From Prostheceraeus crozeri (Eukaryota; Platyhelminthes; Polycladida; Euryleptidae), in contig CAJQUW010013637.1 in NCBI GenBank assembly GCA_907163375.1, positions 248,001 through 312,000 of the forward strand: 64,000 nucleotides of DNA, given 5' to 3'. The position numbers were made by a program, and so were the translations under genes. This document shows, piece by piece, positions 34,811-48,030 of the stretch (the stretch's first letter is position 1; each line of letters begins with the position of its first letter). The notes below the pieces were generated by a model. It was not told the DNA's origin and did no database searches. It saw only the letters and a list, made by a program, of their open reading frames with translations.

Positions 34811-35944
34811 ATATATTACAACGTTGGCTCTATTGAAGATCATCGCCCAAGGATTCTCAACCAGGTGGCGGCCTAGGCTGTGGCTTATTCTGTATGCCAG
34901 CTCTCACTGGAACTTTAGGTATTGGAACTTTGTTTACGGCTTATGGCTTGTGGCGTGTACCTCCTGCCTTAGTGAAGTAATTAATGCATAGATCTTATTG
35001 AAATAAATGATAGAAATATATTTTCCAACGTTTGCGAATTCTATCACAACATTTATAAAATAAATTACAATTTTCTACAATTTGAACAAAGTGATGGTTT
35101 GAATTTCAAAATGCTATTTATAGTAACAAGATCAACTTGGAATACAAAGCCGATGCCGCCATCGGAGAGAGCATGCGTGATATAGTTGCACCTTTTCACG
35201 TTATGCTATAAAAGATGATATTTTTTGGGGCGCAATTTCCCCCTAATACTTCACCAACAAGATGTACAACAAGTAAACAGAGTTACATTAAAACCCAGCA
35301 TGACTGCACGTTGAGGAGACCTACAAGGATGTCCACTCTCCACAAATATGTTAAATATCTTCCTGGAATAGAAAGGATTGTTGCCGCTGGACGCGATTTT
35401 ATATTACCATTCCTACAAAAACATGAAAGCCTATAACCAATATATTTTGTAAACTGATCACTGTCATTCATAATCATTAGCCAAATTTCATATGCAACGA
35501 TGTGTCACTAACATTTGTGCAATAGTTGTACTGTTCTACAGTATTAGTATTCTGGAAGCATTGACGAACCTTTGTGGCATGGTGATAATAGCTGAGATGA
35601 TTGCAGGTAGGACGCAAAGTGTAAATCAACTTATTATGAATGGATCTGACATCTGGCTTTATTGTATTCCAATGCACCTGCTCGTTGCATACAATATTTG
35701 TAAACAGATCAGACAATCTATCAAATTTAGACAATAACATTGAGATATAGTCGCTGTTATTAATAGATACGTGGTCATAATTCTTACAAAGCGTGGTTAT
35801 CGATAATAGCTGTATGAAGATTCTTCTACATACATGAATTGCTGTTCCTGCGTATTAGAATCTACTTAATCTCATGCAATCTACATCCTATGTGCTTATC
35901 TTGATGAACAAGCGTACGCCGTCAGATATCGAGTTAATAGCAGA
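34811..35944. other. No gene recognised
   Basis: Overlapping open frames at 35215-35477 and 35477-35740 occur on opposite strands and show no domain. I do not call them. Confidence 0.45.
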
Positions 35945-36035
35945 AATGTATATAATGTTTCCATTCTATGCATTATTTGTTCAGATGCTTCATCCATGTT
36001 TTCCAATGTATTTGGAAATAAACATTTATTGACTT
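35945..36035 (+). mobile_element. CR1/L2-type LINE 3' end, short
   Basis: It ends in TTTGGAAATAAACATTTATT then GACTTA, the same terminus as the remnant at 2968-2995. Only the 3' untranslated end is recognisable. Confidence 0.5.
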
Positions 36036-36039
36036 AGCC

Positions 36040-36775
36040 GTTTTTAATTTTTAAGACTTAACCGTCCTAAATCGATTTTACTTGCGTTTACGCAGATCCC
36101 ATTACATCCTTTGCGATGATTAATGAGACAAAGATTATGAGAAAAGAACGACTCAGAATTTCACATGCATCACTAAAGGCGAAAATGTGGTGTACGTACA
36201 TTCTGCATTGACTCCTTTTTTCAATTTATGGCAAGTTCAGACTTATATCTTTTGGATTAATATTTTTAGAATAATTTTATGTCTTTCCCTTAAGACAATT
36301 CCAGAATTAGAACGCTTGAGAACACAAAGTAGGAAATTTGATCTTTTTTAAGACTTGTGATGTCAAAGTCTCGTAAGCACCAACAGCAATAAATTCTCTC
36401 TCTCACTGTCTTCAGTGTGTGAATTTTCCTCTTTATTTCTCCTTAGAACTGACTGAGATTTGGCGATGATAACTTTACAATGAGACTTGGCAACATCAGA
36501 GGAAAGAAGATATTCCCGATATTATTCGCAATATCTGAGTTTTCAGAAGCAATATTCCAAGCGGTTGTTTAATCAAGCAGCATAATAGCACAGCTCAAAA
36601 TTGCGCTATTCGTACTACATTAACTGCATAAACTCAACGCACATAAGTATGTACTAAAGTATGTCTGACTATAGTATTGCTAGATTCCGTGAAATGCGAT
36701 ACTTGTCCCTTAATTTTATTGATAAATACTGTTATATTCCATAACAATTTTGATATTAAGAGGTTGGTTTCGTCA
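36040..36775. other. No gene recognised
   Basis: AT-rich with no supported feature. Confidence 0.45.
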
Positions 36776-36779
36776 GTGA

Positions 36780-37215
36780 TTTGAAGTGCCTTTCGAGTAG
36801 TTCTACAATGATCAAATATGCGGACATGACCATTGTCATTACGCTCCTAAATGATGATCCAAACAAAATTAAGAAGTGTATTACTGAGGAACATGAGCAT
36901 ATTGTTGCCTGATGCAGCAATAATGGTCTGACAGTTAATGATGAAAAATCCTGCTAATGAACACAAGCCGAAATATTACTCTTCCACCAACCATGGCTCT
37001 AAAGCAACTTGGCAATCAAAGTTCTAAGAGTATGAATAAGTATATATAAGAGTTCTATATAAATTCAAGCTTGAATTAGTCGACTCAAGATAATGAAATC
37101 ACCAAGAAAGTCAATCAACAATTTCATGCACTCAAAATTGTTAAACGATTTGTAAGTCCGTTTGAGTTGCTGCAAGACTAATTTTATTCAGTAGTGTATT
37201 GTATCACACATGAGA
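36780..37215 (+). pseudogene. LINE reverse transcriptase fragment, decayed
   Basis: The plus strand reads TMIKYADMTIVITLLNDDPN, then KIKKCITEEHEHIVA and CSNNGLTVNDEKSC. This is the YADD box (second Asp changed to Met) followed by motif D of a CR1/L2-like RT. Several stops follow. The CAGGGATGCGGAGTC MITE at 37228 is inserted just downstream, inside or next to this LINE. Confidence 0.7.
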
Positions 37216-37227
37216 TGTAGTATGCAG

Positions 37228-37959
37228 CAGGGATGCGGAGTCCTATCATTTTGATAGGACTCCGACTCCGGGTGGCAAGTATAGAAGCTTAGTTTTTTGA
37301 AAACTTAACTGGTAGCTGACATCACAGATCATTATAGACTTACCTGAAACGATATCTAGTGATCATTGCATCAATTGTCAATCATTTTCTATGAAAGTTA
37401 ATCAAATGTCGCTTTCAGTTGGATGCATACGACTCGGCTCCTCCCATCTTCTTGATGTGGTGTGCTTCACACGGTTTTTCTCCAGTCTCTACCAGGAACG
37501 AAAATCACCCATCTTTCTCCAAAAAATATGAGTGCACCTTCGATTTTAATATGCGCTTTAGAGGAGCCATTACACAAGATTAACGTGAGGGTAAGAGGTA
37601 ATGTTCTCAAACAAAACAGTAATTCATTTTTATCACTAATGTGACCTTTGGCGCGCAGGTGTGATCGAGGCTAAGAAGGCTTGTCTTCTCTATTGAATCA
37701 CCGAGTGAAAAAACAATCCTTTTTTCACTATCACGGTTCATTCCCTCAACTATTAGCAGTTTTGTATGCACTACTGTCTCTGTACTTTTGTTTGACGGAG
37801 AAAGTTGACATCAAGACAATGACAGCTATGCACGAGAATAAATGACTTGCTTGTATTATATTATATCGGGTCTAGTTGTAGGCCGGAGTCCCATCATTTG
37901 ATAGGACTCCGACTCCAGCAAAAATCATAGGACTCCGGGACTCCGACTCCATATCCCTG
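37228..37959. mobile_element. CAGGGATGCGGAGTC hAT MITE, copy 2
   Basis: The 732-bp copy is inverted relative to 30253-31031. It starts CAGGGATGCGGAGTCC and ends GGAGTCGGAGT on the opposite strand with a CAGGGATATGGAGTC terminus. The flanking octamers GTATGCAG and TTATGTAG match at 6 of 8 positions. A longer shared word ATGTAGTAT also flanks it, slightly offset. Confidence 0.8.
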
Positions 37960-37969
37960 TTATGTAGTA

Positions 37970-38445
37970 TTGAAAAAATTCTAGTGTGCTAGCCTCCTAA
38001 AACGCCTATTTTCATTAGTTACGAATAGTGAGTGTCTTGCTTTAGGAGGTGATTCAGGTCGCTATAGGAAAAACTGATTTACAATGAATAGATTACAATG
38101 AATAGAATCCGATAACAGCATTCCGATATTTAATTGATTGTAATTGTTCGACGATAACAATTAATTCATTGCAAATATCTGATGTCAACATCCAACGGAT
38201 TACAGCTATTTCCATGTCAGCAACTACTTCATTACAAAAGTAACATTTTCACCATTTGCATTTCTATTCCATGTCATAGACCATGCATTGTATAGAACGT
38301 TGAATCCACTGCATTTTATGGGCCACTTGTAGGCCTACGTAAATTTGTTACAGAATTTTCACTCGTAGCACAATTACGAGCCATGAACGTAGTTAGTGGT
38401 TGTCAAATGAAATAATGATAGCAGCAGAATAGCGGAACTTCTCAT
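37970..38445. other. No gene recognised
   Basis: Short stretch with no supported feature. Confidence 0.4.
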
Positions 38446-38449
38446 CTTA

Positions 38450-38656
38450 TCAGGTAGTTCCAATCAGAAACCTATCCGCACGCCTCTTGAAAGTATCTAG
38501 ATATTGGCCTCGGAAAGTGGTGTGGGGAAGCTGATTCCAAAACTGTGCCGTGAGATTAAAGTGTAGCTTTTCGAGTGTGTGCGTTCTAAGCTCACATGAT
38601 AACATGTGAGTGCATGCTTCTGAGAAGATCTTAGGCTTGGGTACGCACTTGCCCAC
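38450..38656 (-). pseudogene. LINE ORF2 C-terminal tail
   Basis: The frame contains FNLTAQFWNQLPHTTFRGQY followed by LDTFKRRADRFL, the common C-terminal W-N-x-L-P...FK pattern of CR1/RTE-like LINE proteins. No RT core lies upstream. It is a short remnant. Confidence 0.55.
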
Positions 38657-38820
38657 TTTGCGTAATTTTATGTCAGCTATTCTTATATTGTACTTAGGTA
38701 AATCGTATTATCATAGCATGCATGTGCATTATATCAGAAGCCGCATTTCAGGAGGCTGAAAACCGGTCCACAAAAGAATTCCACACCATCTATTTTCATT
38801 TGGCACTAAAAGGTTGAACT

Positions 38821-39992
38821 TAGGGTTTACAATCCCGGGATCTCGGATCCCGGGATCCCGGGATCTCGACCCTATATCCGAGATTAAAAATCCCGGGATT
38901 ACGTCTTCGAGATCTCGAGGTATTTCGAGATATTTGAAAGATTGGCCCTGAGTTCCTTCTAAGTGACATAGTTAAGAGAGTCAATGGCTTTTTGAAAATG
39001 CATCTAAATTTTTTATGTTCCAAGTTTGATAAATTGCCAATGTGCTGTATTTGTCGAGCCAGCTGGTTAAGCCTCGTTCACACGATGACACTAGTGTAGT
39101 GACATTAGTGCCGAGGAGCAGCGCGAAATCTGGGCTAAATCAATGCCGTGACACAAACCGTTCAGACGCTTAATAAACGGTGTTGTGACACTGCTTCTTG
39201 TATTGCTTCTGTAAACTGAAAATACTTCGTAAATTGATAGCTGAAAGACAAATCACAACGATTCAAAATAACGACTAAAGGCCCGTTCAAGGCTCGTTCA
39301 GACAGCTAGGTTTGCGGTTTGCGGTCTTAGAGGGAAAAACCGTCGAAGAAACCGTCATTCAACCCAGTGAGTCTCCCGAATTCGCTCTATTGACAGGTCA
39401 CCGGACTGCTACTGCACCTGCGCTGTGTTGGTTTTCACATATCGACAACGAATTGTGTCTCGGTGATTAAATGACGGTGAAAGACAATTTGAAAAAAATC
39501 ATCAGTTATCGACAAAATGACATTGCAGTTGTATTCATCTTGTTGTTGTGATGAAGACAACGTTTCGTTCATCAAAAATCGATGCAGTGGTTCAGAAGTT
39601 ATGTCAAAAAATGCATTTGTTCTCTAAGTGAATGTATGCTCAACTGATAAGTGAGTACCGTTGACAGAAAGTCTTCGAAACACAAAATTGGCGATAGCTC
39701 AGCTAATATTACATCAAATTTAACAAAATAGACTTCATTTTACTTGTCATTTCATGATTGTGAAGATGGTGCAGACAGTTGCTTACACAGATATAGAAAA
39801 TCTTTTGCCAATACTCATTATCACATGAGTTGACAAGCACGTATCGTCTTTTGAAATATTTCTTGAAACTTAATGATTATAAACATATACAGTATACATA
39901 AATCTCGATCGAGATCCCGGGATCCCGGGATTGCGATTAGCCAGTCTCGAAAATCCCGGGATTGAGAAAACGGCTCGAGATTGTAAACCCTA
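38821..39992. mobile_element. TAGGGTTTACAATC hAT-like MITE, perfect TSD
   Basis: The 1172-bp element begins TAGGGTTTACAATCCCGGG and ends in the inverse, GATTGTAAACCCTA. The exact octamer GTTGAACT flanks it at 38813-38820 and 39993-40000. The subterminal regions are packed with ATCCCGGGAT palindromes. The interior contains two CTCGTTCA-type words (39075 and 39297) that may mark a further nested element. It is non-coding. Confidence 0.88.
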
Positions 39993-40000
39993 GTTGAACT

Positions 40001-43000
40001 CCTCTATTCTAACTTTTCTTCCTTTTTCATGTTGGATTGTGCAACACCGTTTCATCGTGATTTCGACAATTGCGCAACGGTCCGTTGTGAGTCACATGGA
40101 AAATAAATTCATTCATTTTAAGCCGTTGCCATGAATGCATGTATGCTACTTTCGATGAAATATTCTGCAATATCTACTTTGTACTAAATCTCGAAAAATG
40201 AAGCAAATGACTCTATAAACAACAAAGAAGCAAACTTTCAGGTGACAAAAATTGATGCTTGATTGAGGTTCTGGTCAGCTTCTGTTTGCAGCTGTCATGC
40301 CAAGGTCCGGCCTACTTATGAGTCTAAGAGCAGGTGGGCCTGCTAGCTTCTGTTAAGGTAGCGATATAGCCGAAAGTACAAGCTGCAGAAAGCTATCAGG
40401 TGTTACCGGCACATTTAGCGCGTAAAAGGTTTTAAAAAGCTCAATGATACTCAATGCTCCTTTGAAATTGAGATTAGACTTGGCCTATCATAGATTTATA
40501 GCCAATTTTCGGACAAATGATGAATTACGCACAACATAAAACCGTCAGAGTTATTGCTCAAACATCGTCCAGATGGGCTTCTCAGCCAAATGCGCCACTG
40601 GAGGCTAGTGGCTAGCCTCAGTCTTGCACAATTTAAGCACAAAATCTCCGTGGGAACCGTAGACACTGCGTTTTTCTATTCTGTCGCTCATCAGTTCCGC
40701 TAGCAGCGGCTAGTACGGCCAAGAATGGCCCCAACTTTCTTAGAATATCTAGAACGATACTGATGATGGGTCGTTGTAGGGAGAAACACAATGTTTACAG
40801 CTGCCAAGGATCTTTTGTGTTTAAATTGTTCAAGACTGATATTTCTATATTTCTATTCTATGCTCAGGCGAAGTGCTCCTCTGCAATCTTAATGATTAAG
40901 TAAAGTACGTTGGCAATTTTAAGTTATCTAATTTTCATCATGTTGTTTTTTAGCTTTGATGATGATTTTATGAGAGCTCGCGTTTTGCGATTCTCCAAAC
41001 AACGTCATTCATAGTCTATTGAGATATTGTAAACCAGCAATCAAGATTCTAAAATTTGACATTCAACACAAATGCATGAATATATAAAAAAATTTCGTGC
41101 TTCATTAATAATATTTTACGATTTAATTAATTCGATTCCTGCTGACGTTTGTAGCTTCCTAAAATATCCAAAGGAATAAATATGACGCAACAAAGAGATT
41201 TGTGTTCTTATTAAAGTCTTCGCTATAGATGTCATGCAATATCCTATTAGTCTTTTCCGATCTCACAAAATTTGCGTGTTTCCTCTATTCGCTAGAGCTT
41301 CAACCATAATGTGAATGTGGGCAAAAGTTCAGTCGCATGCAAGTTACGGAATAATCAAAAGATTGAAAAAATAGTGAAATTAATTACTCGATGTCAGACA
41401 TCTACTACATCTATCATGTAAGTAAAAACAGACAATTCACGATTTTGACGTCAAATTCATCTGAAGAGACTCACTTATGTGGCATTTTTGGCATTTTTCT
41501 ATGAAACAAAAATCTTTGAATTGCTCTTCTGTCAAGGATTTAATACATAATTGGCATTATTGGGCTTTTTAATGGATGTCTTTTAAAAGCTACTGATGAT
41601 TGTGTAACATTTTTCTCATTAGACTTGCGGGTATTCTCAAAGGTGGGATTTTGAATAGCGTGCGCGGACAGAAGTGTTTCAACAATTTATGCACTAATCA
41701 TTTCAGAGAGAGAATGGTTACATATCAGAATTATGTAATCACTCTGCTTTGACTTCTTGATTTCTTGTTTTGCACATAAAAGATTTCAATGGACATCCCT
41801 GGACTTATCTGATTGAATTTGTGATTAAAGACTTGCGTGAACATATGCATGTGTAAACACATTCATAATCAGCAATATTTTCAAATAATGGGGTTCTTAA
41901 AATTGAATATCATTCTCCAACATACACACACTACGATGAATGATGATATCATCTTCATACTGAGATTGGAAGAAAGGTTCTGTGCCTAATGTGCTTCCGA
42001 GTATAAACAAGGTACATTTTTTTATTCATCATATTTAATTTATTGCGATTTGCCAGTGCGATATCCGATGCCTATTTATGCTTAACCACTCGACGCGGAT
42101 GAAACAGCGAAAGGTACCGATGGAATAACAATTGAACGGGATAATGCTGCTGTTATCACATTAACCTGGATCATCCCAGCCGAAACTAACAAACGATTAT
42201 TGAATAACCAACAAATTTCGTCAGGACAATTTAGAAATTCCTAGATAAATGAATCAGATGGGTGAACGTTTTAAGAAATATGTGTAATTATAACAAATAT
42301 TTGAGAACTCTACCATGAAAGTAGGCCGCTAGCTGGCTCCATCCCTGGCCCAAGCCTAGCATGGACCTAACGACTACTTAAAGGTAAAGTGTTCTGACTG
42401 CTTAGGTCTGTGAAGATTTTATATATTTAGTATATGCCCTAAGGCACTGTACAATCTCTTCTGTCCGCTGTATTTCATAGTTCTGTTCTGCAACAAGATC
42501 GTGATTAATTCATATTCTAAAAGGTGTGTCAATTCATCAAATATGAAGTCATCCAAGTTTCTTGAAAAGACATTTCTCTGACCTTCATTTCCTGAACATG
42601 AGATTGCTTCCAAACGTGTCCACAAAACCCGTCAAACTTTAACGAGAAGCTCTGCATGAGGAACTTCATTGGATAAATGACAGGTACAAACAGTGGACGA
42701 GAAATCACTGTCAGTGGAAGCATGGCATTAGAATGAAAGCAGAAAATGAGAGAATATTAAGTAGGAAGTGATTTGAAAGGGATCCAAAATGACGGAATTT
42801 CAATTTCCACAAGTTTTTGATTATGTTAAAAAATAATGACAGAGAATTCCTGTCCTTACAAAGTTTTACACACGGCCATGTTGACAGACATATGAGCCAA
42901 TTTGCGGCAATTCTAAGATTCTAAGATTCTAAGAGAATTCCGATGTTTTTATTCGTGATTAGACACAGGGTTACCATCTGTATCACTTACATGTAATGCT

Positions 43001-43170
43001 CGAGAGATTGAATGGTAAGAATTTCCGGGCATCTGACAATTGTTTTAAGGATCTGAGGAGTATTTACAGGTGAAAACTGTTCAGATCTTGAAGCATTGAG
43101 AAATTAGTCACTCGTTCTTTTATCAAAGCTCATCATGCACGTATCCGATCTTTGTTTTCGCTGAAGATGA
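40001..43170. other. 3.2 kb with no gene recognised
   Basis: I saw no domain-bearing frame, no repeat family shared with the rest of the window and no clear foldback. A trivial triple repeat of TTCTAAGA lies at about 42916-42942. Host introns or intergenic DNA are both possible. Confidence 0.5.
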
Positions 43171-43220
43171 ATGAATAAGAATGATATTTGTTCGTCGAAA
43201 GGTTCGATATCAAGTAGACC

Positions 43221-44072
43221 TGGGGCTATGATCAATGACTTCTTCTTAATAAGAACATCTAATAGCCTAATAGAAGTCATAATCGGAAGGCTTAAACATC
43301 ATGAAGATTTTACTGGGCAAAAAGTGCTACCAGACGTTCTGATAGATAAAGTTGAACGATTGTTAAAGTTTCTTGTCAGACCCTGTTTGTTAGTAGAACC
43401 TGTCAAGAAAACTGCATGACGCGTGTGACGTCATGTGATCATGTGATTTACCTTGACCTGATTTTTGTCAAATAGGATATTGGAAGAGTCATGTGACATT
43501 CACTTTGCTTACATTAGCACAATCCATAGAAATATATTGTTTATCTGAAGCTGTCTAGGATGACAATAGGCAAAAGCTCGCGGCACAACCAATGAGCTAA
43601 CTTGGGGCATGAATGATCAATGAAAAGCATAGAATTGCACATGTGACTGATTCTGACCAAATGACATCCGTCAACAAGTGTTTTTTAGTGAAAATACGTG
43701 TGTTTTTGTGTCTTAATTGTGTATTACCACGAAGCTTAACTTCCATTCTAGAGGCCATTATTATCAATTTCTATGCCGCATCGGCTATAACATTCGGTGC
43801 AAGAATAATTGATAAAGTAGTTGCGAAGTAAGACGCCACATCATTCAGAATCACTATCAGAGAATATTAGAAGAACAAACAGTGGGTACACCTACTGATA
43901 AGATTTTGCTATTTACTACGTAAACAGAAGCTTAATAGTAAAATATTGCTCACCTCAGCTATCAGCACAATAATAACGGCTAGATAAATAGAGGCTATTA
44001 TCAGCAATGTTAATTATCAGCGTCTGCGAAATGAACAGAAGCTACAACAGAAGTCATTGATCATAGCCCCTG
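43221..44072. mobile_element. Probable MITE with inverted ends
   Basis: TGGGGCTATGATCAATGACT at 43221 is mirrored by AGTCATTGATCATAGCCCC at 44052-44070, about 23 bp each. The C-x-GGGG ends are hAT-like, but no target duplication is visible. The open frames at 43171-43419 and 43613-43831 fall on this element and show no domain. Confidence 0.5.
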
Positions 44073-44327
44073 ACTTGTGCCTCTAGTTCAATCCATTCGT
44101 ACCATCGCTGTGAAAAGATTCGACTTCGTATCCACTGCTAGCTATAATTTGATCAATTAATCACGCAAGTGTGATCGAGGCATTAAAGGTATAGACATGC
44201 TGCTCTGTACACAGAAGTAGACAGGTTGTCTCACAGAATTAGATTGTTTGATCGTATCACTTTGCTAGAAGTGCAAACTGATTCAAAGAGATGGCACATG
44301 CAGGAACATAATAAGTGGGCAAAAAGA

Positions 44328-45361
44328 AATTTTTAATACCTTACAGAGATAGGAAAAATAGTCGTGCGTCGCTTGCGGATTGCTCTGAATTCCTTCAAAA
44401 TTCTCCGATCGCCACGACTCCTTCAGATTCGAAGAATTCAGATCATTGCGCAAAAGTTTTCTCGATAATGTTGGGCTCTCCGATCATTTTAAAAAAAGTT
44501 AGCAGGCGCATGAAAAAACGTTCACCAACTTCTCTGTAGAACTTGACATCGTCTGTGTCTCTCTGCTGTATGATCCGGTTGATAACAGTCACTGAAACTT
44601 TGCACAATTTGGCGTGTTTAATGTTGAACTGGCTGCTCATTGTTCGATTGCTATGGCATTTAGTCAGCAGATTGTGCCATTTCATTTACGTTACATGTTC
44701 CAATGTTTCCTTTCTAGTCAAACGGAAGAAGAGACGACCTGTCTAATTCTGTGGGTTGTCTCTTCTTCTGTTTGACTAGAAAGGAAACATTGGAACATGC
44801 AACATTAATTTAAGGCACAAATTGCTGACATAATACCATAGTATAGTAATCGAACAATAACCAGCCAGTTCAACATTAAGCACGCCAAATTGTGCGACGC
44901 TTCAGTGTTTGTCATTAACTGGATCACACGGCAAGGAGACACGGACGATATCAAGTTCTACAAAGAAGTTTGTGAACGTTTTTTCGTGCGCCAGCTACCT
45001 TTTTTGATGATGATTGGAAGGACCAACATTATCGAGAAAACTTTTTTGCGCAATGATCTGAATTCTTCAAATCTGAAGGAATGGTGGCGATCGGAGCATT
45101 TTGAAGGAACTAGCAGCAATCCGCATGCGACGCACGAGTTTTCCCTATCTCTGTAAGGCCTCAGCCGCACTGCAAACTTTTCTAAGCGTTTCCGAGCAAA
45201 GAGTTTTGGAGCAAATATAAAGTCACCATTGCAGCAGTTGCAGACTGCCACACAGGGAGCAAAGCAAACCAGAGCGATTGATAGCTTGGGACATGCGTTT
45301 GCTCGGGACGCTCGTGTTTGCTTTGTTTTCAGTGTGGCTGAGGCCTAAGGTATTAAAAATT
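44328..45361. repeat. Palindrome about 1 kb, centre near 44750
   Basis: The left arm (44328-44750) and the right arm (44755-45156 plus 45346-45361) are inverted copies. Paired landmarks are TTTTTAATACCTTACAGAGA on the left with CTCTGTAA|GGTATTAAAAA on the right, and CTTTCTAGTCAAACGGAAGA with TCTTCTGTTTGACTAGAAAG at the centre. The right arm is interrupted by the 189-bp MITE. The same unit occurs once at 16655-17160. Confidence 0.85.
45157..45345. mobile_element. 189-bp Harbinger-type MITE with TAA duplication
   Basis: It starts GGCCTCAGCCGCACTG and ends CAGTGTGGCTGAGGCC, with TAA at 45154-45156 and 45346-45348. Three-base TAA duplication with GGCC termini fits PIF/Harbinger. The other arm of the palindrome carries the matching empty site with a single TAA, which fixes both boundaries. 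Confidence 0.85.
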
Positions 45362-45364
45362 GTC

Positions 45365-47175
45365 ACAAGCCATATAATGATAAACCAGAGTAAGCACCTG
45401 CAGTGTTCGTGACATTAGAACAAAGCCTTGACAAATTTATCAATCAGTATTTAAGTCCAATTGTATATACGCTCGTATAGTTACATGCATTTCGTGTAAG
45501 AAGTCTACACAATTCCATGCATACTGATCTTAATCATATCTATACCTGGTTGTGATGTGCATTGATATTCTGCCTAAATTTGCAAGTTATCCCTTCGAAG
45601 CATGTGACATTCACGGTATTTAGTGTGTGAACATTCTGTGGAATTCATTTTCCCAAGCTCGCTCATCGTCGTACTTTAAACAGCAATAAATTTGAAATCA
45701 TCCAATATTTGACAAAATTTGAAAATTGCTGAAATTTTACCGAATTTCGGCTGCAAATTTCGTTAGTGATTGCTATTTGCAATGCCTAAACTCTTTTTAT
45801 CGATCAAACTCTAGATCGATTAGATAGATTTGTGCAATGAAAAGAACTCAAATATAAATATCTACTGAAATGTGGAAAAGTCACTTTCAAAAGTGGCAAT
45901 TCCATTGTAAAAGGATATTCTGCAGTTTTTAGTAGTTTTAAATGTGATTATAAAGATTGTCCTCCACTTTCAGATAACCAGTGAATTCAAGTGATCATGA
46001 AGCGACACACTAATGACCATTTACATGCAACACTACTAAAAATTATTAAAAGAAGCATTTACATAACAATATTCGCAATACTCTATTCGATAGCCATTAT
46101 GTAATGCATGGACTCGCATTTAGGATTGTGGCTCACGTCATCGACAGGTTGTTTCAATTATGTCTATGTCCAGAGTCAGAAGACATAGGGGTTTCTGATA
46201 AGGATGAGAGCTACTGACACTTTCTTTCTAAATTCGCTCATAAAGGGCTGAAGAACATGGATTTGTAGATCTTGAAACGCTGAATACACAAATCAATTCT
46301 TAAGTGTCACAGCCAGTCGCTTTCGGTTATAGGTAAGGTGAAAGGATTCCCATAGGATTTAAATGGTGAAATTCAAGAAATATCTTTGGATTGTGAAATA
46401 CTTGGCAATTTTCGTACATTTTCTTTTGCAGAAAAGAAACCATTTAACGGAATGCCATGAAATTTGAAACATGATTGAGTTCAGAACATCAACTTCGATA
46501 TAAATAAAAGTTGAAGTGAATCATATGATTCAGTATTTGATGTCTGAGAGCCTCTGCAAAATGAGTAAATTTCATGTTTTGACTTAATTTTGACGATTTT
46601 AAATTTATCTAAATAGTAATGTAAATAATACGCATTAGTGAAAAATTCATCTAACATACTTCATCTTACATAGAATTCATCCATCCTGCCAGGTCAATCT
46701 ATTTTTGCTACTGGTAAAGATATGTAATCCAGTACAACCTGTTCACATCTACATTCCTTCATTTCATCTCATTGTAAACATCATTTTCAAATTACTTGTA
46801 TTTTGAACTTCTACTAACCCTAGTCTTCCCTAGTCTTACCTAGTATACCTGAAGATTACTGAATGGTAATCGGAAAATTTTGTACATTTTGAAAAGAAAA
46901 ATAATAATCAATGTCTTTAAGAACCTGACTCCTTCCAACTCAAAAGCTACAATGACTAGTCAGGGCATCTTCCAAAAACATACTCATCTTGCGCATGATG
47001 CACGTATGACGTGCTAACTGAGAAAGTGATGACGTTCACCAAGAAAGTGAGTATTGCAAATATTTTGTTTAGGCATTAACACTGTGTATATGAATGATAT
47101 TCATTTTTGCATTCAGTTGACATGAATTTTACTTCAATGTCCAAGTTTATTTATTTTCTTTAAGTCAAATAGCAT
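45365..47175. other. No gene; possible Penelope 3' UTR near 46849
   Basis: CCTGAAGATTACTGAATGGT then AATCGGAAAATTTTG near 46849-46885 resembles a Penelope-like 3' UTR. No coding part is present. The rest shows nothing I can name. Confidence 0.4.
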
Positions 47176-47186
47176 GGCATAATAAT

Positions 47187-48030
47187 CATAGAGTAGGGAT
47201 ATATAGGTAGGGTGTCGACTCAAAGAAGAATCTGTAAACAGTGAAAATTTTTGTATCAAAAGATTCAGTTTTTTGCGTTCCCGTAGTCCAAAAAATTATT
47301 TGAGCACTTTTGAAAAAAGTCAAAAGTTGCCAATTTATATAGCCTACTACCGAGATGACTCTCCTGTATAAGTAGTAGGAAACAAGTTGGATATCAAAAG
47401 TAATGAATATTTGCTAATAAGCATCCTAACTAAGCGGAAATCAAGCTGATCATCAAGGGAATTTCATGATCCGTATTATAATTGAAGTCTTCATGAAAAA
47501 GTCACTATTCGTGCTTTCTTGACTGAAATTTCAGGTCTTTAATTCAATTTTTACCGGCATGATTTTATGATTCGATCACTAAATTCATGTTTCATTTGTT
47601 GAATCTGAATAGTGATGTGGAACCATTTACATCTTTCAAAGTTAATTGAAATCATAGTCTTTGATTATGTGATTTTGCTCTGCCAGTGGCAGGTTACCTG
47701 TGATGTATGATCACGCTTAAGAAAATACTCTTGAGGTTGAACATGAAAGTAATAGGAAGCCATCGAATTTCTCATTCAACAAACACTAAATCTCCAAGGC
47801 TTTCATGAGAATCTGTGAAATACCATCATTCCGTCTGCATTACAATCATGATCACTCAATTCCGTGGCAATGTCTTCAAAACTTTGCAAAACTTTGCATA
47901 TCTCACATTTGGTAACAATTACCAATATATCTCCCTTGAGTTCATTTAATAAAATCGAAAGTGTATACACTTGGGGATTTAAGAAATGCGGAGTTACCAC
48001 TCTACCCAATATACGTGTACATACTCTATG
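47187..48030. mobile_element. CATAGAGTA hAT MITE, second complete copy
   Basis: The 844-bp element begins CATAGAGTAGGGATATA and ends ATACTCTATG. The perfect octamer ATAATAAT lies at 47179-47186 and 48031-48038. It is inverted relative to the 20922-21723 copy and similar over most of its length. Confidence 0.9.

Noticed and set aside
35215-35740. Overlapping frames on both strands
   Set aside because: They occupy the same DNA in opposite directions with no domain, as expected by chance in AT-rich DNA.
43171-43831. Two short plus-strand genes
   Set aside because: They fall on a probable MITE with inverted ends, without domains or clear splice context.
44443-45251. Several 70-97 residue frames on both strands
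   Set aside because: They are the same palindromic DNA read in both directions. No domain, and similarity between them follows from the inverted duplication.
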